Assembly: GCA_027488935.1 (NCBI GenBank)
Contig: JAIYAP010000039.1
Location: forward strand, 1-64,000
Reading direction: 5' to 3'
Length of the DNA stretch: 64,000 nt
DNA from: Saprospiraceae bacterium
Lineage (GTDB): Bacteria > Bacteroidota > Bacteroidia > Chitinophagales > Saprospiraceae
Shown here: positions 55,135-63,678 of the stretch, piece by piece
Numbering within the stretch: position 1 is the first letter of the stretch
Layout of the letters: each line of letters starts with the position of its first letter
Program-made: the position numbers and the translations under genes
The notes under the pieces: model-generated
What the model was told of the DNA's origin: nothing
Seen by the model: only the letters and a program-made list of their open reading frames with translations
Databases searched by the model: none

Positions 55135-56810
55135 AGAAAATACTGTTGATCAGCTGCTTTTGTGTCTTTACCAGCCTGCTTTGGGGACAAAAACCGCCCA
55201 TTGTAGGTAAATATTGGATTGAATTTAAAGACAAAGCGCAATCGCCGTACTGCACTTGCCGTCCGTGGGAATTTCTTTCCGCGCGCGCCCTCGCGCGTCG
55301 TGCCCGCGCAGGCATCGCGGTGGTCGACAATGATTTGCCCGTTAATCCGGCCTATTTGAATGCTTTGCGCGCGAAAAATGTGCGAATTCACCATACTTCA
55401 CGGTGGATGAATGCGGCCACGGTAATCACCGATTCGAGTGGTGCGGCCAGTTTGCGGTCCTTGCCTTTTATACAGCAAATTACCTATGTAGGTCGGCATA
55501 TTGTACCCAAGGAGCCAAAAGACCGGCCTTTAAAGCATCGAATTGTAACAACCAGTTACCCGAAAGCGGGAGATGGTGCCGACGATCTGGGTTATGGGGG
55601 CTTGCAAAACAGCCTGCTCAACCTGCCTTTGCTGTATTATGCGGGGGTAAAAGGCGATGGAATGTGGATCGCGGTGATGGACGGTGGATTTAACAACGTG
55701 GATACCATGCCTTTTTTTGACAGCATTGCCTTGACGGGGCGTTTGTTTCCCGGCTGGGATTTTGTGGAGCACGATGGCGGTATTTATGAAAGTGCGCAGC
55801 ATGGCACTGCGGTTTTATCCGTCATGGGGGCCAATTTGCCGGGCTATTTTGTTGGAGCCGCACCGCACGCCACCTATTTTTTGGTAAAAACAGAAGATAC
55901 GGCGGGCGAATACCCGGTAGAAGAGACCAATTGGATTGCGGGTGCAGAATGGGCAGATAGCGTTGGGGTAGATATTATCAATGCCTCTTTGGGCTACACC
56001 AGTTTTAACGATACCACTTTGAGCCATAATTTCAAACAATTGGACGGTAAAACGGCGATTGGATCAAAAGGCGCAGCGATTGCGGCAACCAAGGGCATGA
56101 TCATTTGCAACAGTGCGGGCAATTCGGGCGATGAACCCTGGCGTTATGTGGGCGTACCTGCCGATGCCAAAGGGGTTATTGCTGTGGGCGCCGTTACTTC
56201 AGCATCGACTCGCGCTGATTTTAGTTCGATGGGTCCTACTGCCGATGGTCGTATCAAACCTGATTTGGTTGCACCCGGCGAACAGGTTGTTGTGGCAGGC
56301 GATGTGGGAACCGAATTGGGTTTATCCAATGGCACTTCCTTGGCCAGTCCGATGTTGGCGGGTGGTTTGGCGGCCCTTTGGAGTGATTTTCCTGAAAAAA
56401 CCGCCAACGAAATATTGGAAGCAGTATATCAAGCGGCCGATCAAAATACCGAGCCAGATAATGAACGGGGGTATGGATTGCCCAATTTAGCGAAAGCATG
56501 GTTGCATTTGCACGGGTTTTGGGTAGCAGCCCAGCCCAATGACGCACATCAGGATGCTTTTTTTGCCAGCAACCACGACGCAGGCACGATGCAGTTTTTA
56601 GTTTTTAGTGCATTGCCCGATGCGGTGCAGTCGATTTCGCTGGTGGATGAAAATGGACGAGTTTACCCTGTAATGGATTTTAGCGTCAGCAATCAAAAAG
56701 TCAGCCGGATTTGGCTTCGGGGATTAACGCAGTTGCCGCCGGGCGTATATCAGGTCCGGGTGGTTACGAATCAGTCGACCATCAACTTATTGGGCTTGTT
56801 TTTTAAATAA
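55131..56810 (+). CDS. Secreted subtilisin-like serine protease (S8)
   Basis: 559 residues. A signal peptide (MKKILLISCFCVFTSLLWGQ) precedes a propeptide-like part and the S8 domain: Asp184 (AVMDGGF), His224 (SAQHGTAVLSVM), oxyanion Asn331 (NSAGNSGDE) and Ser403 (NGTSLASPM). The C-terminus (LPPGVYQVRVVTNQSTINLL) looks like a T9SS type A domain, but is short and atypical. Likely a surface or secreted protease. Start overlaps the stop of rnz by four bases, so the two are translationally coupled. Confidence 0.9.
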   Translation: MKKILLISCFCVFTSLLWGQKPPIVGKYWIEFKDKAQSPYCTCRPWEFLSARALARRARAGIAVVDNDLPVNPAYLNALRAKNVRIHHTSRWMNAATVITDSSGAASLRSLPFIQQITYVGRHIVPKEPKDRPLKHRIVTTSYPKAGDGADDLGYGGLQNSLLNLPLLYYAGVKGDGMWIAVMDGGFNNVDTMPFFDSIALTGRLFPGWDFVEHDGGIYESAQHGTAVLSVMGANLPGYFVGAAPHATYFLVKTEDTAGEYPVEETNWIAGAEWADSVGVDIINASLGYTSFNDTTLSHNFKQLDGKTAIGSKGAAIAATKGMIICNSAGNSGDEPWRYVGVPADAKGVIAVGAVTSASTRADFSSMGPTADGRIKPDLVAPGEQVVVAGDVGTELGLSNGTSLASPMLAGGLAALWSDFPEKTANEILEAVYQAADQNTEPDNERGYGLPNLAKAWLHLHGFWVAAQPNDAHQDAFFASNHDAGTMQFLVFSALPDAVQSISLVDENGRVYPVMDFSVSNQKVSRIWLRGLTQLPPGVYQVRVVTNQSTINLLGLFFK

Positions 56811-56824
56811 ATTTTTACAGGCGC

Positions 56825-57376
56825 TTAGGCTCCCCGCATTTTCCAGATAACTTCTTCCACGCCTAAATCCGCGGCAAGTTGGCGGCCCAGGATAAAGAAA
56901 TAATCGGAAAGTCGGTTCAGGTATTGCAGTACCATGGGGTCTACGGCATCCTGGTGGTGTAGGGCGACGACCAGACGTTCGGCCCGACGGGTTACGGTAC
57001 GGCAAATATGGCAAGCAGAGACCGTGGGATGCCCGCCGGGAAGGATGAAATTGCGCAAGGGTGGCAATTGATCATCTATGGTATCCATTTCATTTTCAAG
57101 CAATTGAATATCGTCTGGCCGCAAATCGGGGGCCATCGGTTTTGCAGGATCAGAGGCAAGGTGCGCGCCGATGCTGAACAGGCGATGCTGGATTTGTTCC
57201 AATACCCCACGTGTTGTGTTGGCATGCACCTGATCCCGCAATGCGCCAATAAACGCGTTGAGTTCATCAACAGAGCCATATGCATCCACCCGCAGCTCGC
57301 TTTTAGAGACGCGGCGGCCGCCAAACAGGCCCGTTTGGCCTTCATCGCCTGTTTTGGTATAAATTCGAAAAGCCAT
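56825..57376 (-). CDS. Cob(I)alamin adenosyltransferase, PduO type
   Basis: 183 residues. RIYTKTGDEGQTGLFGGRRV at the start, VDAYGSVDELNAFIGAL and RRAERLVVAL with YLNRLSDYFFILGRQ are the PduO-type ATR signatures. It transfers adenosine from ATP to cob(I)alamin to make coenzyme B12. No other cobalamin gene is adjacent; it probably serves salvage for enzymes such as methylmalonyl-CoA mutase. Two bases-scale spacing (5 bp) separates it from the CpcT-like gene. Confidence 0.93.
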   Translation of the reverse strand: MAFRIYTKTGDEGQTGLFGGRRVSKSELRVDAYGSVDELNAFIGALRDQVHANTTRGVLEQIQHRLFSIGAHLASDPAKPMAPDLRPDDIQLLENEMDTIDDQLPPLRNFILPGGHPTVSACHICRTVTRRAERLVVALHHQDAVDPMVLQYLNRLSDYFFILGRQLAADLGVEEVIWKMRGA

Positions 57377-57381
57377 GTATT

Positions 57382-58026
57382 TTATTGTTTAACAAAGGCG
57401 TATCCACCTTTTGTAGCGCCCCACACTTGTTCCTTTTTATCATTAAATCCCTGATCCCAACTCAGCAACATTTTATCCGTAATGGTTACGGTAGATCTTG
57501 CATATTTGGCCCCGCGCAGGGTACTTTCACAGCCCTCGCCTTGTGTGGCTCCTTTAAAAGAACCATCTTTTTGAAGTTGCAAAAACACCGTACAACCTTC
57601 GCGCAGCAGCAAATTTATAGGTTTATACTGATCTAAAACAGTGGGTGTTTTAAAAGCGCCAACCCATTTAGTTGGTTCATCAATCGTGTAAACAATGCTT
57701 TTAAAGCCCGTTTCGCCATCCTGTTCTACTTTATACACCCGTTGGCGGTAAGGTTTTTCGGGTGTTTGCGCAGTTGCCTGTTCTACATACAACCAATGAT
57801 TGGCTTTATCCGCCCTCCAAATAGGTTGGATATGCAAGCGAATGTCAAAATAATCGGAGTCTTGCAGACTTTGTGCCTGGCTGCTAAAATCGCCGGTCAT
57901 GTGCGAAAGTAGCAATGCTAGCGGGTCTTTGGGTGTTGCTCCCTGTTTGGAGGCCACACATTGCCAAGCCATCAACGCAACACAGAGCAACCACACACTG
58001 TTCAAGTGCAGCTTTTGAAAAGTCAT
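57382..58026 (-). CDS. CpcT/CpeT-like protein
   Basis: 214 residues. After a lipoprotein-like signal (VALMAWQCVASKQG), the blocks DPLALLLSHMTGDFSSQAQS, WLYVEQA, YRQRVYKVEQDG and REGCTVFLQLQKDGSF are those of the CpcT/CpeT chromophore lyase family. In cyanobacteria these attach bilins to phycobiliproteins. A non-phototroph has no such targets, so it probably binds some other hydrophobic ligand or just shares the barrel fold. It lies 5 bases from the cobalamin adenosyltransferase. Confidence 0.8.
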   Translation of the reverse strand: MTFQKLHLNSVWLLCVALMAWQCVASKQGATPKDPLALLLSHMTGDFSSQAQSLQDSDYFDIRLHIQPIWRADKANHWLYVEQATAQTPEKPYRQRVYKVEQDGETGFKSIVYTIDEPTKWVGAFKTPTVLDQYKPINLLLREGCTVFLQLQKDGSFKGATQGEGCESTLRGAKYARSTVTITDKMLLSWDQGFNDKKEQVWGATKGGYAFVKQ

Positions 58027-58037
58027 AACAGGCTTTT

Positions 58038-58721
58038 TTATTGATTTCCGCCTTCCTTTTTAGCGGCTGGCGCGGTGGTTGTATTCGTTGCTGCCGGAGC
58101 GGTGGTGCCACGGCCGCCCGCTGCAGGTTTCATCCCATCCATATTTTGATCGGTGGTAGGTGCGGCATCTTGTCCAGACGCTTGTGGATCAATTTTCGTC
58201 AAAGTGCCGTCTGCATTTTTAGTGTACTCTTTAGCCATTTTCTTAGCCGCTTCACAAGAAGCGCATTCGAAAGGCAAATTATTTAAAACCGACCAAGTAC
58301 CTGGCGCCCAATCTTTTAAGGGCTTTTGGAGTTCCGTATTTTTTGTTCGGCCTTGTGCGAGGGTAAAACGTTCGAGCAGCAGCACCTTCAATTTGGGTTT
58401 CAGGTTCTGGCAGGCAAGGCCAATACGGTCATCCGTGGCGACCGGGATCAATTCGAGGCAGGTTTGCGCATGGTTGAGGGCATCGGTGCCATCGGTAGTG
58501 CCGTGAAACTCCATCATTTCTTTAATGGCGTTTAAATCACCTTTTTTGGCCTTTTCGAGTGTTTGTTCGTATTTAAAGCCCATTTGGGTAGCGAATTTCA
58601 CTAAGGAAGGAGCCACGGTAACCTCATTATTGCGCACAGATTTTGTATCATTTTGGCAACTTCCATTCACCATTGGAAACATTAAGCATACCATAATGCA
58701 GCACAGCATTGAATTTTTCAT
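58038..58721 (-). CDS. Secreted hypothetical protein with low-complexity tail
   Basis: 227 residues from the ATG at 58721 (MKNSMLCCIMVCLMFPM); an ATG at 58733 is possible but adds only four residues. A signal peptide is followed by a helical core with four cysteines (FECASC, LACQNL, QTCLELI), perhaps two disulfides. The last 55 residues are Thr/Ala/Gly/Pro rich (PAAGGRGTTAPAATNTTTAP). I recognise no domain. The CpcT-like gene follows 11 bases on. Confidence 0.65.
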   Translation of the reverse strand: MKNSMLCCIMVCLMFPMVNGSCQNDTKSVRNNEVTVAPSLVKFATQMGFKYEQTLEKAKKGDLNAIKEMMEFHGTTDGTDALNHAQTCLELIPVATDDRIGLACQNLKPKLKVLLLERFTLAQGRTKNTELQKPLKDWAPGTWSVLNNLPFECASCEAAKKMAKEYTKNADGTLTKIDPQASGQDAAPTTDQNMDGMKPAAGGRGTTAPAATNTTTAPAAKKEGGNQ

Positions 58722-58945
58722 AAGAGCAAACATTTTACCCTGTTTGGACAGGATTTAGTGGATAAATAGTGCGGATTGCAATTTCGCACCCAAAATTTAA
58801 GCAAAGGTGCGCATTTCGCAGGAAATTTCCAGCAGGCAATGCGCGGCCGGTTTTTTTGTTGCAAATGAAATGCCTACTTTTGCGCCACCCTAAACCTTTA
58901 CCACATTTATCTTTTCTTTAACATTACTAAATATAATGCATTCTT

Positions 58946-59668
58946 ATGGGTCGCGCGTTTGAATTCCGCAAAGAACGAAAAATGAAACGTTGGGCTGGTA
59001 TGGCCAAAACGTTTACCCGTATTGGACGGGAAATTGCCCTTGCCGTAAAGGCAGGTGGTGCCAATCCTGAATATAACTCCCGCTTGCGCCTGGCAATCCA
59101 AAATGCCAAATCGGCGAATATGCCCAAAAGCAACGTGGAAAGTGCCATTAAAAATGCCAGCAGCAAAGAAGCCGAAAACTTCCAGGAGGTGGTGTACGAA
59201 GGTTACGCAGCCCACGGTATTGCAGTGCTGGTCGAAACAGCCACCAACAATCCGACCCGTACGGTTGCCAATGTGCGCATGTACTTCGACCGTTGTGGCG
59301 GTGCTCTAGGCACTTCCGGCAGCGTGAGCTTCATGTTCAACCGCAAAGGGGTATTTAAAGTAAAGGCGGAAGGCAACAACTGGGATGATCTGGAACTGGA
59401 ATTGATCGACGCAGGTTTGGAAGAAATCAAAATGGAAGAGGATGAAGTTGCCCTTTACACCGATTTCAAAGATTTCGGAACCATGCAAAAGGCGCTTGAA
59501 GACCGTAAAATCGAAACCACCAGCGCGCAGTTAGAATGGATTCCGACCATGACGAAAAAACTCACCGAAGACGCCGAAGTGGATCAAGTCATTAAACTGA
59601 TTGACCGTCTGGAGGAAGACGACGATGTTTTGAACGTTTTCCACATGATGGATATGTCGGAAGAATAG
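58946..59668 (+). CDS. YebC/PmpR family protein
   Basis: 240 residues. GRAFEFRKERKMKRWAGMAK, FTRIGREIALAVKAGG, NPEYNSRLRLAIQNAKSANM and YEGYAAHGIAVLVETATNN match the YebC family. Members were called transcription regulators; more recent work shows bacterial YebC proteins acting on translation of proline-rich stretches. A -7-like box (tacttttg, 58875-58882) lies 64 bases before the ATG. Confidence 0.93.
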   Translation: MGRAFEFRKERKMKRWAGMAKTFTRIGREIALAVKAGGANPEYNSRLRLAIQNAKSANMPKSNVESAIKNASSKEAENFQEVVYEGYAAHGIAVLVETATNNPTRTVANVRMYFDRCGGALGTSGSVSFMFNRKGVFKVKAEGNNWDDLELELIDAGLEEIKMEEDEVALYTDFKDFGTMQKALEDRKIETTSAQLEWIPTMTKKLTEDAEVDQVIKLIDRLEEDDDVLNVFHMMDMSEE

Positions 59669-59751
59669 TTTTTTAAAATTTCGAACACCGAATTTCGAAT
59701 TTTGAAATGGGAGTCGACTTGGTTTTCGAGTAAATTGAGCCGACTGCGACG

Positions 59752-60822
59752 CTATTCTGATTTCAATTGTTGCCATATACGAACCAATCCGGGAGATACC
59801 ATGCCGGGTTGGTTCGTTTTTTTTGCTACTTGCTCGGTTGTTTGGATGCGTTCTTCCAAGGCCGGGTGCGTGCTCAAAAAATTGGGAATACTACTGGGAG
59901 TTTCCTTGGGTATGGTTGATTCCATGCGACGAAACAAATCGGGCATGCCTTGCTGGGGAATTGCTTGGGCTTCCATGAGCGCCAATCCGTGCGCATCGGC
60001 TTCCATTTCCAGGGTTCTGGAGTAGGAAAGTCCGGCCAATTCGTCGCTTTGTTGCGCGATCAGGCCTGCCACCGTCCTGAAATCGCCAAAAATGGTAACA
60101 ATCGCGATGGTGGTGGCCATTTTCCTGAAAATAGCACGGGTACTGTGTTTCAGTTGCACGTGGCTGGCTTCATGCGCGAGTAAGGCTGCCAGTTGCTCGG
60201 GCGCATCCATGATTTGCAGGATGCTGTCGAACACCACAATATGTCCACCCGGCATCGCAAATGCATTCACAACAGGTTCATTTACAAGGCTTATACGCAT
60301 ATTGTAAGCACCGCCATAATGCAGGCTATCGTAAAATTCCTGAATCAATCGGGTACGGCTGCTGTCGATGGTATATTGGGCGGTGAGGGTTTGAAACCAG
60401 GTATCGCCAATCTTTTCTTCTACGTCTACTGGCACTTTATCGGCGGCTTCGTTGACCAAAACGGGGATTACCCAAATATACGCGGCGATGAACGGGAGGG
60501 TTACGATTAAAAGCCCAATCAGGCAGCCCCCTAGGCCAATTCGGTCAAAAAAGCCGCGTTTTCCTAGTTTTTTGCCCTGGAAATTGCGTTCAAGGTCTCC
60601 TTTAAAATAAAAATCTTTGACCTCCACAAACTGCTTTCCATTTTGTACAATCACCTGTCCGTCGGGGTGGGTTTCGATGGAATGCAGGTTGGAAGCGCCC
60701 CATTCGAGGGTTTGATTGCCGGCTTCTGTTTCAATTTGCACGAACAGGGTGCCGGATTGCAGCCATACTGTTGCAAGGTATTCTTTTAAGTTTTGGCGAT
60801 CGTAGTATCGGGCTGCGTACAT
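59752..60822 (-). CDS. M48 family metallopeptidase
   Basis: 356 residues. The catalytic zinc motif HEASH sits in AALLAHEASHVQLKHS, with the third ligand in LEMEADAHGLALMEA. Before it is a hydrophobic helix (GGCLIGLLIVTLPFIAAYI), and the first 90 residues form a small beta domain. This domain order matches M48C/HtpX-like peptidases with a membrane anchor. Likely envelope protein quality control. The gene stands alone after YebC, tail to tail. Confidence 0.9.
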   Translation of the reverse strand: MYAARYYDRQNLKEYLATVWLQSGTLFVQIETEAGNQTLEWGASNLHSIETHPDGQVIVQNGKQFVEVKDFYFKGDLERNFQGKKLGKRGFFDRIGLGGCLIGLLIVTLPFIAAYIWVIPVLVNEAADKVPVDVEEKIGDTWFQTLTAQYTIDSSRTRLIQEFYDSLHYGGAYNMRISLVNEPVVNAFAMPGGHIVVFDSILQIMDAPEQLAALLAHEASHVQLKHSTRAIFRKMATTIAIVTIFGDFRTVAGLIAQQSDELAGLSYSRTLEMEADAHGLALMEAQAIPQQGMPDLFRRMESTIPKETPSSIPNFLSTHPALEERIQTTEQVAKKTNQPGMVSPGLVRIWQQLKSE

Positions 60823-60914
60823 GGGCTGGGTTTTGACGAGATCGTGGGATAGGTTAATCTTTGCAAAGGTAAGCGCTTGGGGTTAAATGGTTACGAGGCG
60901 CATTCAACAAACCC

Positions 60915-61011
60915 GCTCGCGCGCGGTTCTACCGCGTGTGTCGATCATTCGGGTTCTACCCGTGGGGCAGAGCCCCAATGATCGACACACGCGGTAGAAC
61001 CGCGCGCGAGC
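60915..61011. repeat. Cloverleaf-like nested palindrome
   Basis: Left arm 60915-60949 and right arm 60977-61011 are a perfect 35-bp inverted repeat. The 27-base middle is fully made of two more hairpins: cgggt-tct-acccg (60950-60962) and ggggc-aga-gcccc (60964-60976), joined by one T. Each long arm also holds its own short hairpin: cgcggt-tct-accgcg on the left and cgcggt-aga-accgcg on the right. All loops are tct or aga. It lies between the M48 gene and the tRNA terminator. Confidence 0.95.
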
Positions 61012-61046
61012 AAGGGCAATAGGCCTTTAAAATGATCTTTTTGATC

Positions 61047-61087
61047 AAAAAAAATCCCGAATTTGGGTTTTCACCAAAATTCGGGAT
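61047..61087 (-). terminator. Terminator of the tRNA transcription unit
   Basis: atcccgaatttgg-type arm at 61054-61066 pairs with ccaaaattcgggat at 61074-61087 with a small bulge; on the minus strand a run of seven T follows (plus-strand a at 61047-61053). It is 21 bases beyond the tRNA 3' end. It nearly duplicates the terminator at 30818-30856. Confidence 0.8.
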
Positions 61088-61107
61088 GATTCATGTAAAA
61101 AAAGTAG

Positions 61108-61181
61108 TAGCGCGAGGGAGGCTTGAACTCCCGACCTTGCGATTATGAATCGCACGCTCTAACCAACTGAGCTATCGCGCC
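61108..61181 (-). tRNA. tRNA with anticodon CAU, probably elongator tRNA-Met
   Basis: 74 nt from ggcgcgatagctcagttgg to ctcgcgcta. Acceptor stem ggcgcga/tcgcgct (ending G-U), D arm gctc/gagc, anticodon stem tgcga/tcgca around loop ttcataa (CAU), T arm gggag/ctccc with ttcaagc. CCA is not encoded. A paired 1-72 end argues against an initiator. A tRNA-Ile with lysidine at C34 cannot be ruled out by sequence alone. Confidence 0.93.
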
Positions 61182-61217
61182 AAAAAGGCTTTTTAAAAAG
61201 TGCCTCAAAAGCGGGTG

Positions 61218-61250
61218 CAAAGATACAACGACCTGTATCAATTATGCAAA
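61218..61250 (-). promoter_or_regulatory. Promoter of the tRNA gene
   Basis: On the minus strand tttg (61250-61247), 21 bases, then tatctttg (61225-61218), a clean TTTG / TAnnTTTG pair. Transcription would begin near 61211, about 30 bases before the tRNA 5' end. Confidence 0.65.
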
Positions 61251-61272
61251 AAAGTAAACAAACTTTTCACAA

Positions 61273-63090
61273 TTATTCTAAAGAAAGTACACCCTTGATG
61301 GTGCCTGACTCTTTTTTGTGCAAATCAAAAATCAATACGTTGTTTTCTCCTTTGCGCATAAATGCCCCGGGGAGGTATAAATGCTTTTGCGGACCACGGT
61401 TCCAGTAGCGCCCCAGGTTGTAGCCGTTTACCCAAACCACGCCTTTTTCCCAATCGCTCATATCTAAGTAGGTGTCGCCCAGGGTGGCCATATAAAAAGA
61501 GCCTTTAAAAAAGCGGCCGGGTTGGTTTACACCAGAAACGGGCGCTAAGTTGCCTGGTGTAAGGGTATTTAGGTAAGCGGTATCCATGGGCAAAGAAAAC
61601 ATTTGCCAGTTTTTCAATTCCTGGCCATTCAGGATTACCTGGCCGAGAATCCCCTTGGGATCGGTCATTTCCCTTCCGTAATTGATACGTCCCATGCCTT
61701 CCACAAAGATATCTAACTGTTTGGAGGGCAAATCGGATTCCGGCAATGCAATCGTGTACTGGTTCTTCGTGCGATCCAGGGTAGTAATATATTGGCCGTC
61801 TAAGTAAACCGTGGCATAATCATGCAAACCGGGCACTTCGATGGTTCCACGGGTTTGGCCGTCTAAAGCAGTACGATACAGGACGAATCCGAAGTTTTGA
61901 CCGAGCGTTTCCATGGTTTTGGGCTGTTCCGATGCAATTGGGCGTGGTAAATGGTCAAAAACAGTACAAAACGGCGTCAATTGAAAGGGCGCAAATTCCA
62001 TTTTAATCACCGGTTTTGGAAGCGCCGGTAATTCCTGCTTTAAGGTTTGGGCCAATAAACGCCGAATTGCAAAATATTTGGGGGTAAGGGTGCCATCCTC
62101 CCGAATCGGCGCGTCATAATCGTAGCTGGTTATATCGGGCTGATACGTAGAGGAAAAATTAGCACCCGCATAAAAACCGAAGTTGGTCCCGCCGTGGAGC
62201 ACATATAAATTCCAGGATTTTTTGTTTTCGATCAACCAAGCCAAGTCTTTCAGCAATTCCATGGTATCAGCGCGGGCCCAGGGTTCGCCCCAGTGGGTAA
62301 GCCAGCCTGGGTAATATTCGGCACAAAACGCGGGCACGTCGGGGCGGTATTTTTTCGCTGTGGCGAAATCGGCTGCATTGGCCCCCGGATCGAGTCCTAC
62401 TACACAACCCGGAATACTGCCGTTGTTGAGCATGTCTTTGGATGGTCCATCGGAGGTATTGAGGGGTATTTCGAGTCCATTGGCGCGCCATGCATCTCGG
62501 AGGGCAAGCAGGTAGGGCGCGTCTTTGCCATAACTGCCGTATTCATTTTCCACCTGGACCATGATCACATTGCCACCGCGTGTAATTTGGTGGGGTAAGA
62601 TGATTTCGGAAATATGGTTGAGGTAATTGATGGCAGGTTGCAGAAAAGCAGGGTCAGCAGTGCGTACCCGAATATTGGGTTTGGCCAAAAGCCAGGCAGG
62701 CAACCCGCCAAAATCCCATTCCGCACAGGCGTAGGGGCCCGGGCGCAGGATCACGTAAAGACCAACAGATTTAGCTTCCTGAATAAAGGCCACGAGGTCA
62801 TTCTGGTCGCGGAAGTTCCATTTTCCACGCTGTGGTTCCAGGGCATTCCAAAACACGTACGTTGCTACGGTATTGAGGCCCAATGCTTTAGCCTTCAAAA
62901 GGCGGTCGCGCCAATAGAGGCGGGGAATGCGTTGAAAGTGCATTTCCCCGCTCCATATCTGGAAAGGTTTTCCGTCAAGCAGAAAACCGGTAGAATCGTA
63001 TTGAAAGGTATGCTTTGCGTTTTGCGCTTGGCAAATGGAAGCCTGCAAAAAGCAGGTGCAGAAAAAAGCGAAAAGTAGAAAACGCATCAA
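61273..63090 (-). CDS. Secreted beta-galactosidase, glycoside hydrolase family 35
   Basis: 605 residues. A signal peptide (LLFAFFCTCFLQASICQAQ) precedes the TIM barrel: FQIWSGEMHFQRIPRLYWRD, RPGPYACAEWDFGGLPAWLL, and GGNVIMVQVENEYGSYG with the acid/base Glu183. The nucleophile Glu lies in FCAEYYPGWLTHWGE, as in GH35 enzymes. The C-terminal domains (YLDGQYITTLDRT; VWVNGYNLGRYWNRGPQKHL) are the usual jelly-roll parts. It cuts terminal beta-galactosides outside the cytoplasm. It stands downstream of the msrB lipoprotein gene by 16 bases. Confidence 0.93.
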   Translation of the reverse strand: MMRFLLFAFFCTCFLQASICQAQNAKHTFQYDSTGFLLDGKPFQIWSGEMHFQRIPRLYWRDRLLKAKALGLNTVATYVFWNALEPQRGKWNFRDQNDLVAFIQEAKSVGLYVILRPGPYACAEWDFGGLPAWLLAKPNIRVRTADPAFLQPAINYLNHISEIILPHQITRGGNVIMVQVENEYGSYGKDAPYLLALRDAWRANGLEIPLNTSDGPSKDMLNNGSIPGCVVGLDPGANAADFATAKKYRPDVPAFCAEYYPGWLTHWGEPWARADTMELLKDLAWLIENKKSWNLYVLHGGTNFGFYAGANFSSTYQPDITSYDYDAPIREDGTLTPKYFAIRRLLAQTLKQELPALPKPVIKMEFAPFQLTPFCTVFDHLPRPIASEQPKTMETLGQNFGFVLYRTALDGQTRGTIEVPGLHDYATVYLDGQYITTLDRTKNQYTIALPESDLPSKQLDIFVEGMGRINYGREMTDPKGILGQVILNGQELKNWQMFSLPMDTAYLNTLTPGNLAPVSGVNQPGRFFKGSFYMATLGDTYLDMSDWEKGVVWVNGYNLGRYWNRGPQKHLYLPGAFMRKGENNVLIFDLHKKESGTIKGVLSLE

Positions 63091-63106
63091 ACAGAACTTT
63101 GTGAAA

Positions 63107-63652
63107 CTAATTTTTCACAAAGTTAAGCGAAACAGAATTGATACAATAACGCAATCCGGTAGGTTCTGGACCATCATTAAACACGTGTCCCTGATGGCCG
63201 CCGCAGCGGGCGCATTCTACTTCTTCGCGTACCATGCCATATTTGGTGTCGGAATTGATCTTAACATATTCAGGTTTAATGGGTTGGAAGAAAGAGGGCC
63301 AACCGGTACCGGATTCGAATTTTGCTTCAGAACTAAACAAAGGCAATCCGCAGCCTGCACAAACAAATGTACCTTTTTCGTGATTATTGACCAAATCGCC
63401 CGTAAAAGAGCGTTCGGTACCTTCCTCGCGCAGCACTTCGAACTCCTGGGGTGTAAGTTGCGATTTCCAGGCATCGTTGGTTTTTACCACTTTTACCAAT
63501 TGACCCGTTGCATCAAATTGAGCAGGGACGATGGTATCTGTGGTCATTGTAGTTTGGGTGGTGATTGCTGCATCCAAACCAGGCGCGACAACCTTGTTTG
63601 ATTGGGGAGCATTGCAAGACATCAGCAGCATGCTAATTAAAAGGTACTTCAT
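63107..63652 (-). CDS. msrB: Peptide-methionine (R)-S-oxide reductase, lipoprotein form
   Basis: 181 residues. The lipobox LMSC (Cys13) marks an envelope lipoprotein, and about 45 residues of linker precede the MsrB domain. Zinc cysteines CAGC and [15 protein letters not shown] and the catalytic [12 protein letters not shown] are intact. It would repair oxidised methionine in exported proteins. Together with the cytoplasmic MsrB at 47279, both compartments are covered. It is followed 16 bases on by the beta-galactosidase gene. Confidence 0.92.
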   Translation of the reverse strand: MKYLLISMLLMSCNAPQSNKVVAPGLDAAITTQTTMTTDTIVPAQFDATGQLVKVVKTNDAWKSQLTPQEFEVLREEGTERSFTGDLVNNHEKGTFVCAGCGLPLFSSEAKFESGTGWPSFFQPIKPEYVKINSDTKYGMVREEVECARCGGHQGHVFNDGPEPTGLRYCINSVSLNFVKN

Positions 63653-63678
63653 GTTTTTTTATTTAGACAAAATGGAGG

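Noticed and set aside
61108-61181. Initiator tRNA-fMet
   Set aside because: The acceptor end has a G-U pair at 1-72, not the unpaired end typical of bacterial initiators.
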